Shown here in pieces: positions 1 through 11,668 of a DNA stretch of 64,000 bases. Each line of letters opens with the position of its first letter. Position 1 is the stretch's first letter. The stretch spans positions 3,096,868-3,160,867 of the forward strand of contig NZ_KB235914.1 of NCBI RefSeq assembly GCF_000332175.1, read 5' to 3'. A program made the translations under genes and the position numbers. A model generated the notes under the pieces. The model did no database searches and had not been told where the DNA came from. It worked only from the letters and a program-made list of their open reading frames with translations. This DNA is from Pseudanabaena sp. PCC 6802 (GTDB taxonomy: Bacteria > Cyanobacteriota > Cyanobacteriia > Pseudanabaenales > Pseudanabaenaceae).

Positions 1-510
1 ATAGGGAACGGTCGTTAAGGTATCGAGTCGCACGGCTTTTACTAATTGCCACAGATCCCACAGGCTGCGCGGCGGCAGAATGGGATCGCGAGACTGAAAT
101 GCCCAGCTCGGTTCAAATAATTCCGCCAGAAACTGCCAAAATGGTTCGCTACCAGGAAACTGCCTTTGTCTTTCCGCTTGCCATTTGGTGCGATCGCGCC
201 AAATGTTAATTGGTTCCGTTTCCCCTGGCAAATAGACGGCACAAGCAGGATCGCAGTAGGTAGCAGCAGGCAATTCTACGCCTAATTCCGTAAAGATGCG
301 GTGATGAATGCCTCCCGGTTCCAAACCTGCCACCTGGGTTGCCCCCACATCAAAGGTAAAACCTTTACGCTTGAATGTAGAGGCACAGCCACCAGGGACA
401 TCAGCCAGATCGAACATAACCACCTCATAGCCGCGATGCGCCAATAGCGCCCCCGCCGTCAGCCCACCGATACCTGCTCCCACTACAATTACGCGCCGCC
501 GTTTCGCCAT
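1..510 (-). CDS. crtD: Carotenoid desaturase, CrtD-type (C-3',4' desaturase), N-terminal part
   Basis: This is the N-terminal 170 residues of an FAD-dependent carotenoid desaturase; the rest lies beyond the left edge. The protein begins MAKRRRVIVVGAGIGGLTAG, a dinucleotide-binding beta-alpha-beta motif (GxGxxG) followed by ALLAHRGY. Further on it has VPGGCAST and FDVGATQVAGLEPGG, which I recognise from cyanobacterial proteins annotated as CrtD, the enzyme that introduces the 3',4' double bond during myxol glycoside synthesis. Other members of the phytoene-desaturase-like amine oxidase superfamily are possible, because the substrate-discriminating C-terminus is not visible. The start is the ATG at 508-510. 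Confidence 0.75.
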   Translation of the reverse strand, partial: MAKRRRVIVVGAGIGGLTAGALLAHRGYEVVMFDLADVPGGCASTFKRKGFTFDVGATQVAGLEPGGIHHRIFTELGVELPAATYCDPACAVYLPGETEPINIWRDRTKWQAERQRQFPGSEPFWQFLAELFEPSWAFQSRDPILPPRSLWDLWQLVKAVRLDTLTTVPY

Positions 511-665
511 AAACTTTCAATCGTTGCCCGATCGTGTCTCAGGCAACGATCTTACTCGAAATATTAAGAAATGTAATGCGATCGGGCGAAAAAGGGAATT
601 GCGATTAAATCAAATCCCTACAGGGAAAAAGGTAGCGGCAGCGCCCCCGTGCCTGCCCTAGATTT

Positions 666-690
666 GGGGCAACCGTGAGGGAATTGCCCC
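666..690. repeat. Small palindromic repeat in the crtD / RTX-protein gap
   Basis: GGGGCAA and TTGCCCC form a 7-bp stem around an 11-base spacer, followed by CTAC. It lies in the 237-bp gap between two genes on the minus strand. It resembles the GC-rich dispersed palindromes common in cyanobacterial genomes. No T-run follows on either strand, so terminator activity is uncertain. Confidence 0.45.
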
Positions 691-747
691 TACAGAGATC
701 TTGCTTATGAGAAATCTCCTTTTTTAGGAGAATTGGGTTGGGTTCAG

Positions 748-2238
748 CTAAAACACCTGGATAGATGCTGCTGTGATTAACGGATTGCCAGTCAGCGTTG
801 CGATTTGCACAGGTGAAGATACAGCAGCATTGCCATCAGCATCAAAATTCAGAACACCTCCAGTAGTGTCGTAAATAAATCTGATATCAGCGTTCGCTGC
901 GGTTACAAGACCCGCACCAGAGGCAAAAGCAGTTCCTGGTAATGCTCCAGCAACAAGCCCTCCACTGAATCCTGTAGCAGAAACAAAGATGAGATCTTCT
1001 CCTAAAGCAAAGTCTGCGATCGTGTCACCACCATCACCAGGAGCGTTATAGAAGAACCTATCCACACCAGCACCACCAGTAAGAGAGTCGGCACCTACAT
1101 TGCCAGTAATGGTATCAGCGCCATTACCACCAGTCAGGGCATCATTACCATCGCCGCCTTGAAGGATATCATTATCATCATTGCCAAGCAGCGTATCAGC
1201 GCCTTCCAAACCTCGGATAGTATCGTTGCCAGCTAGACCGTCGATATTATCTGCGTTAGTCGTACCAGTCAACAAATCGGCACCTGCCGTAGGTACGGTT
1301 GATGGCCCGCCACCGCCGCCACCGCCGCCGCCGCCAGCATCTATAATTGTTACTGTCGCGTTGCTAGGAGAACCGACATTGTAAGCAACGCTGGGACTAA
1401 TATCTATGACAGCGGTCTCATTTGGTTCGGCAATCCCCTCATCAAATGCTGAGATCTTAACGGTGGCGGATGATTGTCCCTCGGGGATTGTGACGGCATT
1501 GGGAATATTTAAGTAGTCCGTACCATTTAATGCCGTCCCCGAAACGACATAATTTACCGTCAGATTCCCACTTGTATTCGTGCGGGTGAAGGTAAATACG
1601 CCATCTTCAAATACCCCTTCGGTTGCGCTTGCGTCAGTTGCCGCCACATTGACCGTGGGCAACGCAGGATTGAAACTTGGAGGTAGAAATGTAGTAAAGT
1701 TACCTGAGCCGATATCACCACGGTTGACACCTTGTAGAATGGCAAGGATCTCACCTGTAAAATTATTTTCAATAATTGTGTTGCCGATATTATCAGCTAC
1801 GCCTGCAACAATATTTAAATCCCTAAAGTTCAGACCGTCTGCTAAGCCAATTAAGTCCTCGCCATTTCTAAAATCTGAGATAATGTCTGCTTCCTGAAAA
1901 GAACTGCCACCCGTGCCAGGCCCAATTACGAAAAGATCGCTACCCTCGCCACCTTGGAGAAAATCTGCGCCGCGATTACCAAGAAGAGTATCATCGCCGC
2001 GATCGCCAAATAAAACATCACTACCCTTGCCACCAAAGAGAAGGTCATTGCTAAAGCCACCGTAGAGCGTATCGTTGCCAATATTACCGTATAGAACATC
2101 GATCCCAGGATTGCCCTGTATGACATCATCACCCGCCTGACCAAAGGCAAAATCGTCACCTTCAAACCCACGCACTAGATCGTCCACATCTGTCCCGAAT
2201 AGCAAATCGCTAAATGGGGTGCCAAGAATAACTGCCAT
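748..2238 (-). CDS. Secreted RTX-repeat / Calx-beta domain protein
   Basis: A 496-residue calcium-binding protein, probably exported by a type I secretion system. No N-terminal signal peptide is visible. Residues about 5-105 are glycine-aspartate nonapeptides of the hemolysin type (GDDVIQG, GNDTLYGG, GSDVLFG). A Calx-beta domain follows at about 195-300. A run of ten glycines then links to a second RTX block at about 320-395. The C-terminal tail is hydrophobic and acidic, as is usual for type I substrates. I start at the ATG at 2238 because GAGGAG lies 11 bases upstream; an in-frame GTG at 2250 is the alternative. Its ligand is unknown. It could be an adhesin, an S-layer-like protein or an enzyme-free surface protein. 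Confidence 0.85.
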   Translation of the reverse strand: MAVILGTPFSDLLFGTDVDDLVRGFEGDDFAFGQAGDDVIQGNPGIDVLYGNIGNDTLYGGFSNDLLFGGKGSDVLFGDRGDDTLLGNRGADFLQGGEGSDLFVIGPGTGGSSFQEADIISDFRNGEDLIGLADGLNFRDLNIVAGVADNIGNTIIENNFTGEILAILQGVNRGDIGSGNFTTFLPPSFNPALPTVNVAATDASATEGVFEDGVFTFTRTNTSGNLTVNYVVSGTALNGTDYLNIPNAVTIPEGQSSATVKISAFDEGIAEPNETAVIDISPSVAYNVGSPSNATVTIIDAGGGGGGGGGGPSTVPTAGADLLTGTTNADNIDGLAGNDTIRGLEGADTLLGNDDNDILQGGDGNDALTGGNGADTITGNVGADSLTGGAGVDRFFYNAPGDGGDTIADFALGEDLIFVSATGFSGGLVAGALPGTAFASGAGLVTAANADIRFIYDTTGGVLNFDADGNAAVSSPVQIATLTGNPLITAASIQVF

Positions 2239-2319
2239 AATTTTCCACACTCCTCAGATATGACAGAGATTTGTCTCATAAACTACTTAAGATGTCAAGG
2301 TAATATCAAGCAATCTTTT

Positions 2320-3564
2320 ATGCTGTCTTCTTCAGGTGTTGATTCAGTTATCGAACAGGCGATCGCCGCACTTTCCCCGACATTTGCCGCAGTCGATCTA
2401 CAGGTCAAACAAAATCTCAGCCGAGTATTACAAGCATTTCGCGAACATCGTGTAGGGGCGCATCACTTCGCCAGTGTTTCCGGCTACGGGCACGACGATC
2501 TGGGCAGAGAAGTATTGGATAAAGTATTTGCCCAAATCGTAGGCGCGGAAGCTGCTGCTGTGCGCGTGCAGTTCGTTTCCGGCACCCATGCGATCGCCTG
2601 CTGTCTGTTTGGCATACTGCGACCAGGTGATGAATTACTCTCGGTCGTTGGCGCGCCCTACGATACCTTGGAGCAGGTAATTGGTTATCGCGGCTCCGGT
2701 CAGGGGTCGTTACGCGATTTTGGCATCGGCTATCGGCAGGTCGATCTAACCACTAATGGCGAAGTAGATTGGCAGGCCTTGGCAACAGCGGTACGCCCCA
2801 ATACGCGCATGGTCTTAATTCAGCGCTCCTGCGGCTATGATTGGCGAGCTAGTCTGGCGATCGCCGACATCGCCAGGATCGTGGAACTGGTGAAATCGCA
2901 GAATCCCAATACGGTTTGTTTTGTTGATAATTGCTACGGCGAATTCGTTGAGGGCTGCGAGCCGACGGCTGTGGGAGCCGATCTGATCGCAGGTTCGCTG
3001 ATTAAAAACCCAGGTGGCACGATCGCCACGGCGGGGGGGTATGTGGCAGGCAAAACCGAATATGTGGAAGCGGCAGCTTGTCGGCTCACGGCACCGGGAA
3101 TTGGCACCACGGGCGGCGCGACTTTGGAACAAAATCGCCTCATGTTTCAGGGACTCTTTCTCTCACCCCAGATGGTAGGTGAAGCCATGAAGGGCAATCA
3201 TTTAGCGGCAGTGGTATTTGATAAGTTGGGATATCAAGTCAATCCTCTTCCATTTGCGCCCCGTCGCGATGTCATTCAGGCGATTAGATTGGGATCGCCG
3301 GAGAAATTGATTCGATTCTGTCGCACGATCCAGAAATGTTCTCCCATCGATTCCTATGTCGATCCAGTGCCGGGGAATATGCCGGGATACGAGAGCGAAT
3401 TAGTGATGGCTGGAGGCACGTTTATTGATGGCAGTACTTCAGAACTTTCCGCTGATGGGCCATTACGTCCGCCTTATATTGCGTTTCTGCAAGGCGGCAC
3501 TCACTGGACGCACGTAGCGATCGCGCTCGAGCAGTTCGCAAGTCAGTCCGAAACCGCACTGTAA
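2320..3564 (+). CDS. PLP-dependent methionine gamma-lyase-like (aluminium-resistance family) protein
   Basis: A 414-residue fold-type I PLP enzyme of the family often annotated as 'cystathionine beta-lyase involved in aluminium resistance' or methionine gamma-lyase family (Pfam Met_gamma_lyase). Family sequences visible include VRVQFVSGTHAIACCLFGIL, the region FVDNCYGEFVE near residue 220 that should contact PLP, and LIAGSLIKNPGGTIA, where the lysine is the expected Schiff-base residue. Length is normal for the family. The open frame extends upstream to 2260, but the ATG at 2320 gives the conserved N-terminus. Physiological substrate is unresolved in this family. It stands alone, divergent from the RTX gene. 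Confidence 0.85.
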   Translation: MLSSSGVDSVIEQAIAALSPTFAAVDLQVKQNLSRVLQAFREHRVGAHHFASVSGYGHDDLGREVLDKVFAQIVGAEAAAVRVQFVSGTHAIACCLFGILRPGDELLSVVGAPYDTLEQVIGYRGSGQGSLRDFGIGYRQVDLTTNGEVDWQALATAVRPNTRMVLIQRSCGYDWRASLAIADIARIVELVKSQNPNTVCFVDNCYGEFVEGCEPTAVGADLIAGSLIKNPGGTIATAGGYVAGKTEYVEAAACRLTAPGIGTTGGATLEQNRLMFQGLFLSPQMVGEAMKGNHLAAVVFDKLGYQVNPLPFAPRRDVIQAIRLGSPEKLIRFCRTIQKCSPIDSYVDPVPGNMPGYESELVMAGGTFIDGSTSELSADGPLRPPYIAFLQGGTHWTHVAIALEQFASQSETAL

Positions 3565-4232
3565 TTTGACTCTGGATGGAACCATCCACCGTCTGGCTTG
3601 CATCAGCACGGTTCTGCTGTAAGTTTCAAGTCAGGACAAACAGAGGAAGCGATCTGCCGATCGCCTTGCAGGATTTGCGTCCGCTACAGCGGTTTTCAGA
3701 TGAAAACCGCTGTAGCTGGTTCTGGCGGCGTGCGATCGCCCCCCAAAGTCGTAGTAGGAGCGATCGGAGCAACCGGACTCAAAGGCAGACTGGCATACGG
3801 ATCTTTCGCATACGCAGAACTACCCTCAACTTCCCCGAATCCGGCACTGCGATTATCCGTTGTTGTGGGGCGATCGCTTGCCAAAGGAGGAGTACTAGCA
3901 TTAGTGCTTCCTAATTCCTTAGGTATGGTTACTGATGTCTACAACCATCCCAAAGGAACTGCTGCTGGAACCTCCACCGGAAATCTTTGGCGTAATTATA
4001 TCGGACGATCCGGTTAGATGGAAATCAACCGCACCAACATTATCGAATAGGCGCAGAGAACTACCGGCTGGCAGCGATAAGCTTGACATAATTCTATATT
4101 GATGCATAGTGTAAATAGTACACCGATAGTATAGTGTCGATATAAAACTAACCCAATACTTTCTTTCGCATTTTCTCCAATTCCTTTCAAGAACTGAACT
4201 TGAAAGGCAGTCCTATCCAGTTCTTCCCGCCC
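3565..4232. other. Gene-poor stretch with degenerate short frames
   Basis: No convincing gene. Short overlapping frames exist on both strands (for example 3598-4017 plus and 3919-4107 minus), but they have no recognisable domain and are mutually frameshifted. The stretch holds the perfect hairpin listed separately and several GCGATCGC sites. The last 130 bases before the Nudix gene are AT-rich and probably contain its promoter. A decayed gene is possible. Confidence 0.5.
3684..3715. repeat. Perfect 15-bp-stem hairpin sharing sequence with the 113-bp MITE family
   Basis: CTACAGCGGTTTTCA and its exact reverse complement are separated by GA. The inner 20 bases AGCGGTTTTCAGATGAAAAC also occur exactly at one end of the 113-bp element at 51540. 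This looks like a minimal hairpin derivative of that mobile repeat rather than a gene-specific terminator. Confidence 0.7.
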
Positions 4233-4922
4233 ATGAGTTACACCTACGAATTTCCCAGACCTGCCCTTACAGTTGATTGCGTTGTATTTGGCTTGGACGA
4301 TCGCGATCTAAAAGTGCTGTTTATCCGACGGGGCATTCCTCCCTTTGCCGATCGATGGGCACTGCCGGGCGGATTTGTGAGGATGGATGAATCCTTGGAG
4401 GAGGCTGCCCGCAGAGAACTGCTTGAAGAGACGGGAGTCGAGCAAGTCTTTTTAGAACAGCTTTATACGTTTGGTGATGTGAAGAGAGATCCACGCGATC
4501 GCGTAGTCACGGTTGCCTATTACGCCCTGATTAACCTCAGCGAACATAACATTCACGCTGCCACGGATGCAAAAGATGCAGCATGGTTCCCAGTGGCAGA
4601 TCCACCCAAATTAGCATTCGACCACGATCGAATTCTCGCTACTGCCCTAGCCAGGCTGAAAGGAAAGGTACGCTACGAACCGATTGGATTTGAACTGCTC
4701 CCACAAAAATTTACCCTCTCCCAATTACAAAAGCTTTACGAAACTATCCTGGAACAGCCATTAGACAAGCGCAATTTTCGCAAAAAAATCTTAGGCATGC
4801 AGCTTTTGGTAGAACTGGACGAACTGCAATCTGACGTGCCCCATCGCGCTGCGCGACTCTATCAGTTCGACGAACATAAATATGCCCAGCTCAAGCAAAA
4901 GGGCTTTAACTTTGAGCTTTAG
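4233..4922 (+). CDS. Nudix hydrolase / NrtR-like regulator
   Basis: A 229-residue protein with an N-terminal Nudix domain (about 5-145) and a C-terminal winged-helix-like region (about 150-229), the architecture of NrtR, the ADP-ribose-sensing repressor of NAD genes. The Nudix box fits Gx5Ex7REUxEExGU exactly (GFVRMDE, then RELLEETGV), so hydrolysis of ADP-ribose or a related dinucleotide remains possible. The C-terminal segment ([11 protein letters not shown], then KRNFRKKIL) matches the DNA-binding region of cyanobacterial NrtR-type proteins. No NAD biosynthesis gene is adjacent. The ATG at 4233 is preferred over the in-frame codon at 4200 because it gives the usual N-terminus [10 protein letters not shown]. 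Confidence 0.8.
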   Translation: MSYTYEFPRPALTVDCVVFGLDDRDLKVLFIRRGIPPFADRWALPGGFVRMDESLEEAARRELLEETGVEQVFLEQLYTFGDVKRDPRDRVVTVAYYALINLSEHNIHAATDAKDAAWFPVADPPKLAFDHDRILATALARLKGKVRYEPIGFELLPQKFTLSQLQKLYETILEQPLDKRNFRKKILGMQLLVELDELQSDVPHRAARLYQFDEHKYAQLKQKGFNFEL

Positions 4923-5010
4923 TTGAAGTCCGCGCAGGCGGACTTTGCTCGTGTAGTCGCGATTTCTAGCCGCCAGGCAATATGAGGGATAATTAACGCG
5001 GATTTGGTAT
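4921..5010. repeat. Dispersed repeat, 'GCGCAGGCGGACTTTG' family, copy 1
   Basis: It contains GTCCGCGCAGGCGGACTTTG, CTAGCCGCCAGGCAATATGA and GGGATAATTAACGCGGATTT. Related copies lie at 34647-34733 and, split by another element, at 44472-44670. Each begins with an inverted GTC(C/T)GC...GC(A/G)GAC motif. It starts at the stop codon of the Nudix gene and separates it from the convergent VOC gene. Confidence 0.8.
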
Positions 5011-5018
5011 CGTCCCTC

Positions 5019-5786
5019 TCAAAGCGAAGTTGCCGAGGGCCATACAAAACTCGTTCCCATTTCCTGGTTATATTCCCGCTGGGCTTTGATGAAAAGCTCT
5101 TTCGATCTGCGGGTTACCTGGTTGAACTCTAATTGCTCGCCATTTGGTCCTTTGCAGTAAAACAACGACCAGCCATGAAAGTCACCAAAGTCTGAGTCCG
5201 AGTATCCTTCCACAAAGTAGTCGGGATTGGGATCGTTCCAAAATTTGTTGGCGGTGTACTTAAGGGCAACTTGTCTTCTTTCTGCTTCCGATCTGACAGT
5301 GAGAATTCGATTGCAGGCGACGTTAATTCCTCGTTTTAGACATTCTTCCTCCAGCGTAATGGCAAACTTATTTAGATCCACATCATCCTTGACATGAAAA
5401 GAGATGTGACTGGCATTGGCATAGCCAACACCGCTAGGGAGCTTTTTGATTGCGTTTGGGGCATTAGGATTCAACTTGGCATCGCGGAAATGGATGAGTT
5501 CGACAACGGTATTGCCAAAGGATACAAATCTGACATCTAATGCTTCTTTCGAGCCATCCCTAACATCTGGGATCCCAAGCTCTCTCGCATCAATACCTCG
5601 TTCTATTGCTTCTAAATCCTCTTTCTGAAACATCGTGTTGTGGACTACCTCGCCTACAAATCCATCACCGCTCATCGCGATCTTGCCGCCTAAAATATCG
5701 ATGTAAAACTCGATGGATTTTGCCATATCGTCAACGGTTACACCAAAATGCTGTACTCCTTGTAGATAATTCCCTAGTACTGACAT
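5019..5786 (-). CDS. VOC (glyoxalase/dioxygenase-fold) family protein
   Basis: A 255-residue vicinal-oxygen-chelate protein. The N-terminal beta-alpha-beta-beta-beta half starts at YLQGVQHFGVTVDDM with a metal-ligand-type histidine and ends near VELIHF with a glutamate. The second half has HISFHV and EQLEFNQV, again a His/Glu pair, so one complete metal site can be built. A long insertion (about residues 145-200) sits in the second half. Substrate is not predictable from sequence. The ATG at 5786 is preceded by GAGG; the open frame continues upstream but adds an unlikely extension. It is divergent from the next gene. Confidence 0.7.
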   Translation of the reverse strand: MSVLGNYLQGVQHFGVTVDDMAKSIEFYIDILGGKIAMSGDGFVGEVVHNTMFQKEDLEAIERGIDARELGIPDVRDGSKEALDVRFVSFGNTVVELIHFRDAKLNPNAPNAIKKLPSGVGYANASHISFHVKDDVDLNKFAITLEEECLKRGINVACNRILTVRSEAERRQVALKYTANKFWNDPNPDYFVEGYSDSDFGDFHGWSLFYCKGPNGEQLEFNQVTRRSKELFIKAQREYNQEMGTSFVWPSATSL

Positions 5787-5961
5787 GCTTTTTAGTCCTC
5801 TTGCGAAACTCTGATGTGATGTTAATCGATCGCATTGCTCTTTGCAGTTTACCACGCTACCAATGACCGCATAGCCCGATCGTCCCCCATACCCATTAAC
5901 GCGAAAAGTTAAGATAATAACCGATTGCCATAGCAACCTGATTCAAGACAAAGGAGCAAGC

Positions 5962-6504
5962 ATGACCTTAGTTTATCGACTTGGCTTGAGCGACACGATC
6001 CTCAAGGCTTTGCCTAGCGAGCAAAAGTTTGATGTCTTGCAGAGATTTTGCACCATTCATCAAATTCCCGAACTGTCAGAAGTAATTGACGGTCAGGTAT
6101 ACATGTTTTTTTGCAAAGACTCAGTCATTACATGGATTCCATACGATGACTACTTTGGTGAGGATCTGAGTAGCTCTATTCTAGAAGAATATCCAAACTG
6201 GTGGCAGAGTATGCCATATCGTTTTTTCCCCGATATATCTGCCGATATATTCATTCCGCTGTGGGATGAGAATTACAAACCTAAATATGTGACCCCTATC
6301 AACTTACCCAGTACACCACTAGAAGGCCATCATGCTTGCAGCCTGGATTATCTTGCAGCAGAAGGACGAGAAAAATTTGAGATGGTAGATGAACTTTATG
6401 ATTTGTACGATTGTCACAAGGAGGATTATCTCGAAATTTATGCGACGCTGGTACGTACGTGCAGGATGGCAGAAGACTACCGGATGTGCCTATATGCAGA
6501 ATAA
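5962..6504 (+). CDS. Hypothetical protein, 180 aa
   Basis: I do not recognise this protein. It is acidic and rich in aromatic residues, with no signal peptide, membrane segment or familiar motif. A good AAGGAGCAAGC ribosome-binding site precedes the ATG, which supports it as real. It lies directly upstream of the hicBA pair with a 50-base gap, so it could share their transcript, but nothing in it suggests a toxin or antitoxin. Confidence 0.6.
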   Translation: MTLVYRLGLSDTILKALPSEQKFDVLQRFCTIHQIPELSEVIDGQVYMFFCKDSVITWIPYDDYFGEDLSSSILEEYPNWWQSMPYRFFPDISADIFIPLWDENYKPKYVTPINLPSTPLEGHHACSLDYLAAEGREKFEMVDELYDLYDCHKEDYLEIYATLVRTCRMAEDYRMCLYAE

Positions 6505-6554
6505 GGTTTTGCTATAATGCTACTGCTTACAATACAGTTAAGTTGCTTTTTCCT

Positions 6555-6758
6555 ATGAAATGGCGAGTTGTTCTCGAACCTGACCCAGAAACTAATGACT
6601 GGGCTGTCTGGTGCCCGGAGTTGCCAGGATGTATCTCTGCTGGTACTACAGAGGAAGAAGCACTCAGTAATATACGCGAAGCAATTGAACTTTATTTACA
6701 GCCAGATAACCTAGAACTTCTCCCAGGTGAAATCATCCGTGAGGTAGTAGTTGGATGA
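6555..6758 (+). CDS. hicB: HicB-family antitoxin
   Basis: A 67-residue HicB-type antitoxin consisting of the RNase-H-like partial fold only. Its sequence MKWRVVLEPDPETNDWAVWC, then PELPGCISAGTTEEEALSNI, is the family signature. There is no C-terminal DNA-binding domain, so autoregulation may depend on another factor or on a minimal complex. It should bind and neutralise HicA. Its stop overlaps the start of hicA by four bases (ATGA), implying translational coupling. The open frame extends upstream to 6411, but the ATG at 6555 gives the family N-terminus. Confidence 0.85.
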   Translation: MKWRVVLEPDPETNDWAVWCPELPGCISAGTTEEEALSNIREAIELYLQPDNLELLPGEIIREVVVG

Positions 6759-6979
6759 CCCGCTTGCGTAGAATGAATGCTGAAGTGGTTGAGCGCTTGT
6801 TGCGTAAGTATGGTTTTGAACTGATTTCACAAAAAGGTAGCCATCGCAAGTGGCGGAGTGCAGATCGAGAGAAGCAAGTCATTGTTCCGTATCATCAAGG
6901 CAGAGACTTACCAATTGGCACTTTAAGGAACATTATGACTACAGCTATGATTCCAGAAAAAGAATGGAAATCTGATTAG
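6755..6979 (+). CDS. hicA: HicA-family mRNA interferase toxin
   Basis: A 74-residue HicA toxin of the double-stranded-RNA-binding-like fold, predicted to cleave mRNA. The conserved glycine-serine-histidine (QKGSHRKW, His at about 31) carries the catalytic histidine, followed by VIVPYHQGRDLPIGTLRNI, the usual C-terminal half. The toxin appears full length. The antitoxin gene comes first here, with a four-base overlap. Confidence 0.88.
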   Translation: MTRLRRMNAEVVERLLRKYGFELISQKGSHRKWRSADREKQVIVPYHQGRDLPIGTLRNIMTTAMIPEKEWKSD

Positions 6980-7087
6980 TTAAGCTTCGGTTTAGACGAA
7001 TCTTTTAACAATCGCGATTAAGCTTGCGATCGCCGACTCCGATATAATACAAAGCAGCAAAGGTTAAGAATAATCCCTAATACGCTA

Positions 7088-8311
7088 ATGGATACTACGC
7101 CCAACAGCCCCACTTTAGATACGCAAGCATTCCGAAGATCGCTGCATCAGTCGCCCAACTATCACCGCCACGGCTTTGGGCATGAGGAAGAAGCTGAAGG
7201 TACGATGAAAACCGAGTACCACAGCGACTTAATTCAAAACATTCGCGCCCAGAACTACATCTATACCCAGGGCGATGTCACGATTTACCTGGCACAGTCG
7301 TTTGGCTTTTGTTGGGGTGTAGAACGGGCGATCGCGATCGCCTATGAAGCCCGCACCCAATTCCCCACCGAAAGAATCTGGATTACCAACGAGATCATTC
7401 ATAACCCCCTGGTGAACGAGCGCTTGAGACAAATGAACGTGCAGTTCATAAACGTCGATGCTGCCGGTCACAAGGACTTCTCCGGCGTGGTGCAGGGCGA
7501 TGTGGTGATTTTGCCTGCGTTTGGTGCCAGCTTGCAGGAAACCCAATTACTGAACGATCTCGGCTGCACGATCGTAGACACTACTTGCCCGTGGGTATCG
7601 AAGGTATGGAATCGGGTGGAAAAGCACAAAAAAGCTGATTTCACCTCGATCGTGCACGGTAAATACAACCACGAAGAAACGATCGCGACCAGTTCCTATG
7701 CCGATCGCTATTTAGTCGTACTCAACCTCAAAGAAGCCGAATACGTCGCCAATTACATGCTGCACGGTGGCGATCGCGCCGAATTTTTGGCTAAGTTCAG
7801 CCGTGCCATGTCCCAAGGATTCGATCCCGATCGCGATCTGGAGCGAATTGGGGTAGCCAATCAAACGACAATGCTAAAAGGCGAAACCGAAGCGATCGGC
7901 AAGCTATTCGAGCGCACGATCATGCAGAAATACGGCATCGAACATCTCAACGAGCATTTCCTGGCTTTTAACACGATCTGCGATGCCACCCAAGAGCGCC
8001 AGGATGCCATGCTGAAAATTGTGGAGCAGCCGCTCGACCTGATGATAGTGATTGGCGGCTACAATTCATCGAATACTACGCATTTACAGGAAATTGCGAT
8101 CGAGCGTGGCTTGCCTTCCTACCACATCGACAGTGCGGAGCGAATTATTTCCGCCGAAGCGATCGAGCATAAACCCCTAGGTAAAGCGATCGAGCAATCC
8201 ACCAACTGGTTACCCGCAGGTAAAATCAAGGTTGGCATCACTTCCGGTGCCTCGACCCCAGATCGCATAGTCGAAGATACGATTAACAAGATCTTCGCAC
8301 TCAAAAACTAG
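7088..8311 (+). CDS. ispH: 4-hydroxy-3-methylbut-2-enyl diphosphate reductase (LytB)
   Basis: The last enzyme of the MEP pathway, a [4Fe-4S] protein producing IPP and DMAPP for carotenoids, chlorophyll phytyl chains and quinones. At 407 residues it has the cyanobacterial/plastid-type length with an N-terminal extension. Cluster cysteines are visible in [21 protein letters not shown] and [13 protein letters not shown]. The substrate-binding HNP motif is in IIHNPLVN, and the SNTTHL region is present. In photosynthetic organisms the enzyme usually takes electrons from ferredoxin. Its stop codon lies inside the first unit of the tandem repeat that follows. Confidence 0.95.
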   Translation: MDTTPNSPTLDTQAFRRSLHQSPNYHRHGFGHEEEAEGTMKTEYHSDLIQNIRAQNYIYTQGDVTIYLAQSFGFCWGVERAIAIAYEARTQFPTERIWITNEIIHNPLVNERLRQMNVQFINVDAAGHKDFSGVVQGDVVILPAFGASLQETQLLNDLGCTIVDTTCPWVSKVWNRVEKHKKADFTSIVHGKYNHEETIATSSYADRYLVVLNLKEAEYVANYMLHGGDRAEFLAKFSRAMSQGFDPDRDLERIGVANQTTMLKGETEAIGKLFERTIMQKYGIEHLNEHFLAFNTICDATQERQDAMLKIVEQPLDLMIVIGGYNSSNTTHLQEIAIERGLPSYHIDSAERIISAEAIEHKPLGKAIEQSTNWLPAGKIKVGITSGASTPDRIVEDTINKIFALKN

Positions 8312-8500
8312 TACGCCAACACAAAAGTTTTGGAGGGGGTGGAGGGAGTGAAACCCCCTTCTGGGGGCTTTGCCCCCATTCCCCCATGTTGCAAAATTTA
8401 TGATTTGCAACACTAGTACGCCAACACAAAAGTTTTGGAGGGGGTGGAGGAAGTGAACCACCCTTCTGGGTAACGCCCCCAGACTCCCTACTCTACCTGG
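8307..8500. repeat. Tandem direct repeat, 105-bp period, between convergent ispH and icd
   Basis: Two successive copies begin with ACTAGTACGCCAACACAAAA at 8307 and 8412. Each continues GTTTTGGAGGGGGTGGAGG and a GC-rich palindrome (CCCCCTTCTGGGGGC in copy 1). The second copy has diverged in its central stem. The first copy contains the ispH stop codon. The G/C-rich arms are of the same kind as the other mobile palindromes in this window. It may act as a transcriptional barrier between the convergent genes. Confidence 0.85.
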
Positions 8501-8528
8501 CGGTCTCAGAAGCAGCCTATGATGAAGG

Positions 8529-10760
<2,232 letters not shown>

Positions 10761-10897
10761 TTATTTTCCTATGTGGTTTCGCACTTTCACGACTTTGGCA
10801 AGCAATCCGCGAACAATATTAGAACGCAATAAAAAGGCGTTTTTGTTTTGTCTTTTACTGTTCGTGCCAACCATCATAAAATCTCGGCGGATCGTCC

Positions 10898-11593
10898 TTA
10901 GACTGCCACTTTTTGAGAGAGCAAACTTTGAAATAATCCTCTCCCTTCAGTACTCCCTAGCAGTCCATCGGCGGCGCGTTCGGGGTGGGGCATCATACCC
11001 AGGACGTTGCCTTCACGGTTGCAGATGCCAGCAATATTGTGCATGGAACCATTGGGATTAGCGGCTTCCGTCGCATTACCGTTGCGATCGCAATATCGCC
11101 AAACGATCTGGTTATTATCTTCTAAGCTCTTTAAAGTATCGGGATCGGCGTAATAACAACCCTCACCGTGGGCGATCGGTAAAGTGACAATTTGCTCCTT
11201 GATATAAGCATTCGTCCAGGCTAAGTCGTCGCGTTCTACGCGCAACGGCACGCGATCGCAAATGAAATGCAGATCGCGATTGCGTACTAACGCACCTGGC
11301 AACAACCCCGATTCAGTCAAAATCTGGAAACCATTACATATCCCCAACACGTACTTGCCTCGATCGGCATGTGCTTTGATGGAATTCATCACGGGTGCAA
11401 AGCGGGCGATCGCGCCGCAACGCAGGTAATCCCCATAACTAAATCCACCTGGAATTACTACTACATCAATATCGCTAATATCCGTTTCCTCATGCCAGAT
11501 CGCGCGCGTGGGCAGATGGAAAATGCCGCTAGTTACTGTGACGACATCGCGATCGCAATTAGAACCAGGAAAAACTACAACACCAAATTTCAT
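10898..11593 (-). CDS. purQ: Phosphoribosylformylglycinamidine synthase subunit PurQ
   Basis: The 231-residue glutamine amidotransferase subunit of FGAM synthase, the fourth step of purine synthesis. It is a class I amidotransferase: the nucleophile cysteine is in [13 protein letters not shown], and the catalytic His/Glu pair is in MMPHPERA near the C-terminus. N-terminal [13 protein letters not shown] is typical of PurQ. It lies 65 bases downstream of purS on the same strand and they should be cotranscribed. The purL subunit is not in the window. Confidence 0.95.
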   Translation of the reverse strand: MKFGVVVFPGSNCDRDVVTVTSGIFHLPTRAIWHEETDISDIDVVVIPGGFSYGDYLRCGAIARFAPVMNSIKAHADRGKYVLGICNGFQILTESGLLPGALVRNRDLHFICDRVPLRVERDDLAWTNAYIKEQIVTLPIAHGEGCYYADPDTLKSLEDNNQIVWRYCDRNGNATEAANPNGSMHNIAGICNREGNVLGMMPHPERAADGLLGSTEGRGLFQSLLSQKVAV

Positions 11594-11644
11594 AATTTGC
11601 TAGGAAGACATCAATGTATCTCAACTCATTAATAACTAACAATT

Positions 11645-11668
11645 CCAGGCTTAAATTTTTAAGCCTGG
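11645..11668 (-). other. Stem-loop at the purS 3' end
   Basis: CCAGGCTTAAA and its exact complement form an 11-bp stem with a two-base loop. It overlaps the last codons of purS and lies between purS and purQ. The following bases on the minus strand (GGAATTGTTAG) are not a T-run, so an mRNA-processing or stabilising hairpin is more likely than a terminator. Confidence 0.55.

Noticed and set aside
1181-1384. Plus-strand proline-rich frame with ten consecutive prolines
   Set aside because: It is the complement of the poly-glycine linker in the RTX protein gene.
8307-8500. CRISPR-like array
   Set aside because: Only two large units without spacers of uniform size; a tandem duplication explains it. 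No CRISPR array or cas gene was seen anywhere in the window.
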